DNA from: Cloacimonetes bacterium UBA6081
GTDB taxonomy: Bacteria; Cloacimonadota; Cloacimonadia; Cloacimonadales; Cloacimonadaceae
DNA length: 15,896 bases
Assembly: GCA_002428685.1 (NCBI GenBank)
Contig: DIXL01000111.1
Span: forward strand, 1-15,896
Direction: 5' to 3'
Part shown: in pieces, positions 1 through 5,861 of the stretch
Position numbering within the stretch: the stretch's first letter is position 1
How the letters are laid out: the number at the start of each line of letters is the position of its first letter
Program-made: the position numbers and the translations under genes
Notes under the pieces: model-generated
Database searches by the model: none
What the model was told of the DNA's origin: nothing
The model's input: the letters and a program-made list of their open reading frames with translations, nothing else

Positions 1-569
1 AGCATCTCCAATAGTCACAGCAGTGCAGAGGTTAATGGTCAAGCGTATTCAGGAGGTTTGGTGGGATACACATCTAATGTAAGCCTGAGCAATTGTTACA
101 GTTCTGGCAGTGTAACTGGGACATCAGATTACACAGGTGGTCTGGTTGGATATGCTTACTATGGTTCCATAAGCAGTTGTTATAGCAGCAGTGCTGTGAG
201 CGGCAGTTACAATGTAGGTGGTTTGATTGGGAGTTTCAGCGGATCATCATATTATGCCACCACTCTTAGTGGCAGCTACAGCACGGGGACGGTGACTGGT
301 TATGGTGCCGTGGGTGGTTTAGTTGGCGGAGCTGAATCCTCTTGCACGATAAGTAATAGTTATAGCAACAGCACTGTTTCTGGCGATTACACTATTGGAG
401 GTTTGATAGGTTATTTAACAGATAACTGCAGCATAGCCAACAGCTACAGCCGTGGCAGTGTTACCGGAAGCAGCGATGTAGGTGGCTTGGTGGGCTATAA
501 CTACGAATCAACCGTAACCCGCAGTTACTGGGATACCGAAACTTCCGGTCAAGCAGCAAGTGCCGGGGG
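1..569 (+). repeat. Internal GLUG duplication, copy 1
   Basis: This segment matches 1531-2099 at a constant offset of 1530 nt (510 codons). By eye I count 19 mismatches and no indels over 569 nt, about 97% identity. The match ends sharply after the SYWDTETSGQAASAGG coding stretch, where the two copies diverge completely. The repeat may extend left of the window. Confidence 0.93.
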
Positions 570-3500
570 CATAGCTGAAACAACAACTGCAATGAATGAT
601 GTAATGACCTTCCTGGTTGGTGGCTGGGATATAAAAGGTGCAGGTGCTCGGGGTATCTGGAATCTGGGTAATGGGCGCAATGACAGCTATCCCTATCTTG
701 ATTGGCAATATCCTGATGATCCCGCCAATCCTGCTGTAACCACTCCTTATGCACCTGTAGTAAGCACTCAGGCAGTAACAGTGATCACTGGAACAAGTGC
801 GACCTTCAATGGGACAATTATCTCGGTAGGCAATCCAACTGCCGGTCAGCATGGCTTCTGTTGGAATACTACCGGTTCTCCCACTATCGCTGATGAGATT
901 AGTGAAGCCGGAGCCGTAACCACAGCAGGTGCTTACACAGCACAGATTAGCAGCTTGAATATTAATACCACATACTATGTGCGGGCTTATGCAACGAATA
1001 CAGTTTCCACTGTTTATGGCGAGGAAATCAGTTTTAACACTTTACCCATGGTTAGCATAGTTCCCTTGGGAACGGGAACTGAGGTCGATCCTTATCTAAT
1101 TAGCTCTCTGGAAAATCTTTATTGGGTGGCTCAGCAAAGCCTGGCAGCCAATAGCTTCTCTGCAAAATATCTTAAGCAAACAGCAGATCTTGACGCCACC
1201 GGAACCTCAGCTTGGGTAGATGGAACGGGTTGGGCTCCTTTAGGCTCAAGTACAAGTTTCCGTGGCACCTATGATGGTGATGGGCACACGATTACGGGCT
1301 TATATATCAATCGGCCCAATGCAAGTTGTCAGGGTTTGTTTGGCTACTGCTATTCTGCCACTATCAAGAACCTGACCTTATCCAATCTGAACGTCATTGG
1401 CAACAGCTTTGTGGGAGGCTTGATTGGTTATGCACCTGGTACTTCAACATTGATAAATTGCCAAAGCAGTGGCTATGTTACCGGAAGTTATGAAAATACC
1501 GGTGGCTTAGTCGGTTATATTAGTGGTGGTAGCATCTCCAATAGTCACAGCAGTGCAGAGGTTAATGGTCAAGCGTATTCAGGAGGTTTGGTGGGATACA
1601 CATCTAATGTAAGCCTGAGCAATTGTTCCAGTTCTGGCAGTGTAACTGGGACATCAGATTACACAGGTGGTCTGGTTGGATATGCTTACTATGGTTCCAT
1701 AAACAATTGCCACAGTAGCAGTGATGTGAGCGGCAGTTACAATGTGGGTGGTTTGATTGGGATTTTCAGCGGATCATCATATTATACCACCACTCTTAGT
1801 GGCAGCTACAGCACGGGGACGGTGACTGGTTATGGTGCCGTGGGTGGTTTAGTTGGCGGAGCTGAATCCTCTTGCACGATAAGTAATAGTTATAGCAACA
1901 GTGCTGTTTCTGGCGATTACACTATTGGAGGTTTGGTAGGTTATTTAGCAAATAACTGCAGCATAGCCAACAGCTACAGCCGTGGCAGCGTTACCGGAAG
2001 CAGCGATGTAGGTGGCTTGGTGGGCTATAACTACGAATCAACCGTAACCCGCAGTTACTGGGATACCGAAACTTCCGGACAGGCAGCAAGTGCCGGGGGT
2101 GGTGGCCGCACCACGGCCCAAATGACCTATCCCTACGATGCTAATACCTATCTGGATTGGGATTTTGCCACCATTTGGTTCGCAGACGCAAGTTACACAG
2201 TAAACTCCGGCTATCCCTACCTGCAATGGTATGCTCCTGTGCCGGATTACTATCCGCCGCAGCATATTGTAGTGAGCGATACCGGAACTACAGCAAATCT
2301 TAGCTGGATGCCCCCCTTAAGCGGGAATCCAGAATCCTATCAGATCTGGCGTTTGTTACCCGGCCAAGAGACAGAAGAGGCAAGCTGGACTTTGGTTAGT
2401 GGCTCTGTTGCAGATACCACGGTTACAGATAATTATTGGCAGTATCTTGCCGACGGCACCTATAAATGGGCTGTCAAAGCTGTTTATGCTGGGGGCAATT
2501 TCTCCGCCCCGGCCTTCTCCAATGAGTTACTTAAGCAAAGCACATTCCCGGATATAGCTGTTACCCCAAGCTCCATAAACCACACCATGGAGGAAGATAA
2601 CTATGCTTCCCTACCCATTACAATCCAAAATAACGGGGCAGCAGAGCTAAACTGGAGCTCTAACTTAGTGCAAATCCGTAATAGTATAAACTCACCCTTG
2701 CCAAGCACCAAGACGGGTTCTAACAATCCTACCCGTGATTTAGTGATAGATTTCTCTCCTGCCAGCGGAAACACTCCACCCTTATTTAGTTCTACATGTT
2801 ATCTTACCATAACAACTAACGGAGTAACCCCCGGCGCATATCAATTCACTTTAACAATCAATTCCAATGATCCCGATACTCCAGCACTGGAGATTCCTAT
2901 AAGTCTAACCGTTCCCCAGGTACCAAATGCTGCTCCTGTGGTCAGCAACGTTCGGGCGGTGCAAAGAGACGAGGACAGCATGATTGTGGATGTTTATTAT
3001 GATGTTTATGATGCAAATGGCGATCCCCTTGTGGTATCCATGCAGGTATCCGATGATGATGGAGCTAACTGGTCTGTCTCCTGTAACCAGATTCTTGCAG
3101 GTAGCGACATTGGCAGTGGAATCCTTTCCGGCACAAACAAACACATCATCTGGGATGTGGCAACGGAGCATCCCAATGTGCTTGGCAGTAACTACCGTTT
3201 TAAGGTGACTGCCGATGATGGCTGTTCACAACCACCCATGCCGGAGAATTTCGTGTTGGTAGCCGGTGGCACCTTTAACAACGGCACTTCGGATGTAACT
3301 CTTTCCTCTTTTTACATAGATAAATATGAGCTGACGCAGTCAGGTTATCAGGCTGTGATGGGCAGCAATCCAGCCTTAAACTATGGGGTTGGCAGTAACT
3401 ACCCCGTATATTATGTGAGTTGGTTCAATGCCATTGAATACTGCAACCGGCGTAGTATGCAAGAGGGGCTTACACCTTGCTACGGCTATAGCAGCTATGG

Positions 3501-3984
3501 CACTAATCCCGATAGCTGGCCGGCGGGTTGGAATAGCAATTACACCAACCACATCAATGTAAGCTGCAACTGGTCTGCCACTGGCTATCGCTTGCCCACC
3601 GAGATGGAATGGATATTTGCGGCACGGGGGGGTAACCAGACTCATAACTACACCTATAGTGGCAGTAACGACATCAATGCTGTTGCATGGCATTCATCTA
3701 ATTCTGGAAGCAGCACCCACACCGTGGGCACCAAGGCAGCCAATGAACTGGGCATATATGATATGTCTGGCAACGTTTGGGAGTGGAGCTGGGACATTTA
3801 CGGCGGCTATCCAAGTGGTTCACAAACTAATCCTACGGGAGCAAGTAGCGGGTCTGGCCGTGTGGTTCGCGGCGGTTGCTGGAGCTACGGTGCCGACTAC
3901 TGCGCCGTTTCCAGTCGGGGCAGCAGCTATGCTACTGGCAGCTTCGTCAATCTAGGCTTCCGCTGTGTCAGGGTTTCCCCTTGA
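1..3984 (+). CDS. Giant secreted GLUG-repeat / Fn3 / FGE-like (C-type lectin fold) protein, 5' partial
   Basis: The frame is open from the first base, so the true start lies outside the window; 1327 codons are visible. Counting residues from base 1: a GLUG-motif block (about 1-190, repeated GGLVGY units ending in SYWDTETSGQ); an Fn3-like domain (about 250-349); a second GLUG block beginning with a GTEVDPYLI entry segment (about 354-700); another Fn3-like domain (747-847); a Hydin/ASPM-like beta domain (850-973); a beta domain starting near PVVSNVRAVQRDED (976-1076); and a C-terminal FGE-sulfatase-type domain (1078-1327) with the hallmarks YRLPTEMEWIFAARGG, MSGNVWEW, VVRGG and LGFRCVR. The likely role is an extracellular adhesin or ligand-binding protein; this is inferred from domain content. 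Of the two FGE active-site cysteines only the second has a counterpart (codon 3901); the first is Tyr (codon 3886), so oxidase activity is unlikely. The stop TGA is followed by a REP/RAYT island rather than another surface gene. Confidence 0.9.
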   Translation, partial: SISNSHSSAEVNGQAYSGGLVGYTSNVSLSNCYSSGSVTGTSDYTGGLVGYAYYGSISSCYSSSAVSGSYNVGGLIGSFSGSSYYATTLSGSYSTGTVTGYGAVGGLVGGAESSCTISNSYSNSTVSGDYTIGGLIGYLTDNCSIANSYSRGSVTGSSDVGGLVGYNYESTVTRSYWDTETSGQAASAGGIAETTTAMNDVMTFLVGGWDIKGAGARGIWNLGNGRNDSYPYLDWQYPDDPANPAVTTPYAPVVSTQAVTVITGTSATFNGTIISVGNPTAGQHGFCWNTTGSPTIADEISEAGAVTTAGAYTAQISSLNINTTYYVRAYATNTVSTVYGEEISFNTLPMVSIVPLGTGTEVDPYLISSLENLYWVAQQSLAANSFSAKYLKQTADLDATGTSAWVDGTGWAPLGSSTSFRGTYDGDGHTITGLYINRPNASCQGLFGYCYSATIKNLTLSNLNVIGNSFVGGLIGYAPGTSTLINCQSSGYVTGSYENTGGLVGYISGGSISNSHSSAEVNGQAYSGGLVGYTSNVSLSNCSSSGSVTGTSDYTGGLVGYAYYGSINNCHSSSDVSGSYNVGGLIGIFSGSSYYTTTLSGSYSTGTVTGYGAVGGLVGGAESSCTISNSYSNSAVSGDYTIGGLVGYLANNCSIANSYSRGSVTGSSDVGGLVGYNYESTVTRSYWDTETSGQAASAGGGGRTTAQMTYPYDANTYLDWDFATIWFADASYTVNSGYPYLQWYAPVPDYYPPQHIVVSDTGTTANLSWMPPLSGNPESYQIWRLLPGQETEEASWTLVSGSVADTTVTDNYWQYLADGTYKWAVKAVYAGGNFSAPAFSNELLKQSTFPDIAVTPSSINHTMEEDNYASLPITIQNNGAAELNWSSNLVQIRNSINSPLPSTKTGSNNPTRDLVIDFSPASGNTPPLFSSTCYLTITTNGVTPGAYQFTLTINSNDPDTPALEIPISLTVPQVPNAAPVVSNVRAVQRDEDSMIVDVYYDVYDANGDPLVVSMQVSDDDGANWSVSCNQILAGSDIGSGILSGTNKHIIWDVATEHPNVLGSNYRFKVTADDGCSQPPMPENFVLVAGGTFNNGTSDVTLSSFYIDKYELTQSGYQAVMGSNPALNYGVGSNYPVYYVSWFNAIEYCNRRSMQEGLTPCYGYSSYGTNPDSWPAGWNSNYTNHINVSCNWSATGYRLPTEMEWIFAARGGNQTHNYTYSGSNDINAVAWHSSNSGSSTHTVGTKAANELGIYDMSGNVWEWSWDIYGGYPSGSQTNPTGASSGSGRVVRGGCWSYGADYCAVSSRGSSYATGSFVNLGFRCVRVSP
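1531..2099 (+). repeat. Internal GLUG duplication, copy 2
   Basis: Partner of the copy at 1-569. Many of the 19 differences change residues (for example Tyr to Ser at codon 1627, Ala to Asp at 1723). They cluster at 1701-1770, while 1802-1890 and 2011-2078 are identical. That patchiness suits either recent duplication or partial gene conversion. Confidence 0.93.
3871..3966 (+). other. Candidate DGR variable region (VR) at the 3' end of the FGE-like domain
   Basis: The segment encodes GGCWSYGADYCAVSSRG followed by SSYATGSFVNLGFRC, the exact C-terminal place where C-type-lectin-fold targets of diversity-generating retroelements carry their variable region. Seen directly: 25 of 27 codons from 3871 to 3951 end in C or T, the exceptions being fixed-looking TGG (3880) and CGG (3916). 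The residues at expected variable positions (C,S,Y,G,D,Y,S,G,S,S,Y,T,G,S,F,V,N) can all be reached from AAC, AAT or AGC template codons by changing adenines only. Invariant-looking codons (GCC 3892, TGC-GCC-GTT-TCC 3901-3912, CTA-GGC-TTC-CGC 3952-3963) lack first- and second-position adenines. No template repeat or reverse transcriptase is in the window, so this rests on composition and position only; ordinary FGE-like ends can look similar. Confidence 0.5.
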
Positions 3985-4036
3985 TTTTTGGGTTTTGTCC
4001 TTTTTGCCTTTTGCAAGAAGAACAGGTAGGGAGAGA

Positions 4037-4351
4037 ATGATGGAACATAAAAACGACAAACAGACAAAGATTTGGGATAGGGGGGGCAATCTCCTGATTG
4101 CCCCAGAGCTTGCAAAGCTCTGTAAAAGCAGGCACGAAAGTGCCTGTGGGAATGGGGACATTCCCACCCCCTGGGCTGCCAATCTCCCGATTGGCAGAAG
4201 CAGCGAAGCTGCTTGTATGCAAACTACCTGCGGTAGTTGTGGCAATCAGGAGATTGCCACCCCAATGATTGCCACCCCAATGATTGCCACCCCAATGATT
4301 GCCCCCCCCAAAGCCACCCCTGTTACAACCCCAGGAGCATCAAATGCCTGA
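4037..4351 (+). CDS. Possible small ORF read through the hairpin array, overlapping the RAYT start
   Basis: An ATG at 4037 (with a second at 4040) follows a purine-rich AGGTAGGGAGAGA stretch that could serve as a ribosome binding site. The 104-codon frame stays open through all eight hairpins and the 15-nt array and stops at 4349-4351, overlapping the RAYT ATG (4344) by 8 nt. That geometry would suit translational coupling. The product has no recognisable domain and is mostly repeat-derived (GNQEIATPMIATPMIA). The array downstream of the RAYT gives the same peptide in an ORF beginning near 4973. Repeat units of 15 nt keep a frame open automatically, so this may be non-coding. Confidence 0.2.
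   Translation: MMEHKNDKQTKIWDRGGNLLIAPELAKLCKSRHESACGNGDIPTPWAANLPIGRSSEAACMQTTCGSCGNQEIATPMIATPMIATPMIAPPKATPVTTPGASNA
4083..4260 (+). repeat. Train of eight consecutive short hairpins (REP-like array)
   Basis: Eight perfect inverted repeats lie almost end to end. Stem arms and loops are: 4083-4104 (GGGGCAATC, loop TCCT), 4104-4122 (CAGAGCTT, loop GCA), 4129-4146 (CAGGCAC, loop GAAA), 4146-4167 (GTGGGAATG, loop GGGA), 4176-4197 (CTGCCAATC, loop TCCC), 4198-4214 (AAGCAGC, loop GAA), 4222-4238 (AACTACC, loop TGC) and 4239-4260 (GTGGCAATC, loop AGGA). Stems are 7-9 bp with no mismatches and loops are 3-4 nt. Several stems share the GGCAATC/GATTGCC core, but others are unrelated in sequence. 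The array sits just upstream of a REP-associated transposase, which suggests these are its substrates or relics of its activity. Confidence 0.85.
4252..4303 (+). repeat. 15-nt tandem repeat, upstream array
   Basis: Three perfect units of GATTGCCACCCCAAT (4252-4266, 4267-4281, 4282-4296) plus a partial fourth from 4297. The first unit begins as the right arm of the last hairpin, so array and hairpin are fused. The same unit in the same orientation recurs after the transposase at 5061-5166. Confidence 0.92.
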
Positions 4352-4979
4352 ACTGGTAACCAGACACAAAAGCCACGGACCGCATCTGCAATTCACAGAT
4401 TCTATTCTGTTCATCACCTGGCGTTTGGCTTTTACGCTTCCTAAGTTTGTTATGCAGCTTTTTAATGAGATACGCAGTAACAAAGAAGACAAGGAAGAGC
4501 AACTAACAGAACTGAAACATAGCAATAACTACATATTTGCCAAGTTCTGGGAATACGACGAGGCTTTGGGGAATCTGCCCCAGCTTGGTTTTTCTTTAAA
4601 TGATGCACAAATTGCGGAACTACTCCGTAACACAATTCACTATTACGATGGCAAAATGTATGATTTGTATGCTTTTTGCATTATGTCCAATCATGTTCAT
4701 CTCGTGGTTCGTGCGCTGAAAAAAGAGGATGGGACATTTTACAGAGTAGATCAAATTGTGCAATCCATCAAGAAGTATTCCTCTAAACAAATCAATGAGT
4801 ATCTGGGTAGGAGTGGGCAGATTTGGGATAATTTTTATTTTGATAGGATTATCAGAGATGAAGAAAACTTTGATAATGTGATAAATTATGTGCTGAATAA
4901 TCCCGTAAAAGCTGGATTAGTTGATAGCGCGGCAAAGTGGCGAGATAGCTATCAATGTGTGGGGTGGTATAATGAATAG
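4344..4979 (+). CDS. REP-associated tyrosine transposase (RAYT, Y1/HUH family)
   Basis: This 211-residue protein belongs to the IS200-like Y1 transposase family in its REP-associated branch, which nicks and joins single-stranded DNA at palindromic REP hairpins. The HUH motif is in IMSNHVHLVV (His117, His119) and the likely nucleophile is Tyr145 in SIKKYSSKQIN. The C-terminal part IWDNFYFDRIIRDEENF then YVLNNPVKAGLV is the usual RAYT ending. I chose ATG 4344 because AGGAG (4333-4337) precedes it by 6 nt and homology-like sequence (HLQFTDSILFITWR) starts soon after; upstream codons in this frame translate repeat DNA. Length is normal and all key residues are present, so it could be active. It is bracketed in direct orientation by hairpin plus 15-nt arrays, the classic RAYT/REP arrangement. 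No inverted terminal repeats or target duplications are seen, as expected for this family. Confidence 0.9.
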   Translation: MPELVTRHKSHGPHLQFTDSILFITWRLAFTLPKFVMQLFNEIRSNKEDKEEQLTELKHSNNYIFAKFWEYDEALGNLPQLGFSLNDAQIAELLRNTIHYYDGKMYDLYAFCIMSNHVHLVVRALKKEDGTFYRVDQIVQSIKKYSSKQINEYLGRSGQIWDNFYFDRIIRDEENFDNVINYVLNNPVKAGLVDSAAKWRDSYQCVGWYNE

Positions 4980-4988
4980 TTACAGAGC

Positions 4989-5060
4989 TGGCAATCGGGA
5001 GATTGCCAACCCTGGGGCTGCCAATCAGGAGATTGCCAACCCTGGGGCTGCCAATCGGGA
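4989..5060 (+). repeat. Downstream REP-like hairpin and 30-nt direct repeats
   Basis: The hairpin at 4989-5008 has arms TGGCAATC/GATTGCCA and loop GGGA, starting 10 nt after the transposase stop. It runs into two 30-nt direct repeats (5001-5030 and 5031-5060, one mismatch in the loop segment) containing CCTGGGGCTGCCAATC. In these the palindrome is degraded to CAATC/GATTG. This mirrors the hairpins upstream of the transposase. Confidence 0.85.
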
Positions 5061-5166
5061 GATTGCCACCCCAATGATTGCCACCCCAATGATTGCCACC
5101 CCAATGATTGCCACCCCAATGATTGCCACCCCAATGATTGCCACCCCAATGATTGCTATCCCCAAT
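5061..5166 (+). repeat. 15-nt tandem repeat, downstream array
   Basis: Six perfect head-to-tail copies of GATTGCCACCCCAAT (5061-5150) followed by a decayed copy containing GATTGCTATCCCCAAT (5151-5166). It is the same unit and strand as 4252-4303. The array ends 47 nt before the ATG at 5214, so it probably lies in the promoter or leader region of that operon, and copy number could vary by slippage. Confidence 0.93.
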
Positions 5167-5213
5167 AGCACCTATCATAAAAACAAGTTAAGTAATATAA
5201 AAAGGAGATTATC

Positions 5214-5852
5214 ATGAAAAGGATAATTGTACTGATGTTAATCCTGCTCGCAGTGAGCATGATGTTGGCAACGCGAGCCACTGGTTATGGCATTTCTGCG
5301 CCTGTAACCATAAATACTTTGCTTCCCCCGCATGATCTGCTGGCTGAGGATATGGGAGGGTCGGTGTTGTTAACCTGGTATCCAGCCTCTATGGGAACCC
5401 CTGACTACTTCAGGGTTTACGGCTCAAACACTCCCCTTGTGGCTGGTAGCTTCAGCTTGGTTGGCGAGTCCTTTGATCCCACCTTCGAGGATTCTGATTA
5501 CATTTTCAGTGCCTACTATGTAAGCTCAGTGTATCCCCAAGGGGAATCGCGTCCTTCCAATATGGCCTATGTGGGCAGATTGCAACCCGTAATGGTGCGT
5601 TTATCTTTGGATAACAGCTCCAATTCTGCCATGATATCCTGGGATAGAGTTCGGGAAGCAGATAGCTACTTGGTTTATTACAGCGATAATCCTAATGCCG
5701 TGTTTCCTTCGCAGTGGAGCAGCCCTATCACAATTGTGGATAACCAGTATATCGATCCTCTGTCCGACAGACGTTTTTATAAAGTAATGGTTCGCCTATC
5801 GGATAGAACCCTAAGTACTGAACCAACCCTAAACCAAGCCAAGCGTAAATAG
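5214..5852 (+). CDS. Small secreted protein with two fibronectin-III-like domains
   Basis: This 212-residue protein starts with a typical signal peptide (MKRIIVLMLILLAVSMMLAT, cleavage probably near residue 22-25). Two Fn3-like beta-sandwich domains follow, roughly residues 38-120 (with LLAEDMGGSVLLTWYPAS) and 126-205 (SNSAMISWDRVREADSYLVYY). Each has the Trp and Tyr pattern of Fn3 strands. The start is supported by AAGGAG at 5202-5207, 6 nt before the ATG. The stop lies 9 nt before the next start, so the two genes are probably co-transcribed and may act together at the cell surface. No C-terminal sorting tail is visible. I do not recognise a specific function. Confidence 0.82.
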   Translation: MKRIIVLMLILLAVSMMLATRATGYGISAPVTINTLLPPHDLLAEDMGGSVLLTWYPASMGTPDYFRVYGSNTPLVAGSFSLVGESFDPTFEDSDYIFSAYYVSSVYPQGESRPSNMAYVGRLQPVMVRLSLDNSSNSAMISWDRVREADSYLVYYSDNPNAVFPSQWSSPITIVDNQYIDPLSDRRFYKVMVRLSDRTLSTEPTLNQAKRK

Positions 5853-5861
5853 GGGGGAAGC

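Noticed and set aside
4083..4104. Hairpin after the GLUG/FGE gene as an intrinsic terminator
   Set aside because: No T-run follows the stem, and it is part of a longer hairpin train about 100 nt after the stop codon.
4083..5166. CRISPR-like appearance of short repeats around the transposase
   Set aside because: The 15-nt units are contiguous with no unique spacers, and the hairpins differ in sequence; no Cas genes are present.
3985..5213. DGR reverse transcriptase, accessory protein or template repeat next to the candidate variable region
   Set aside because: The only gene there is a Y1/HUH transposase with no reverse-transcriptase motifs, and I found no adenine-rich near-copy of 3871-3966 on either strand of the window.
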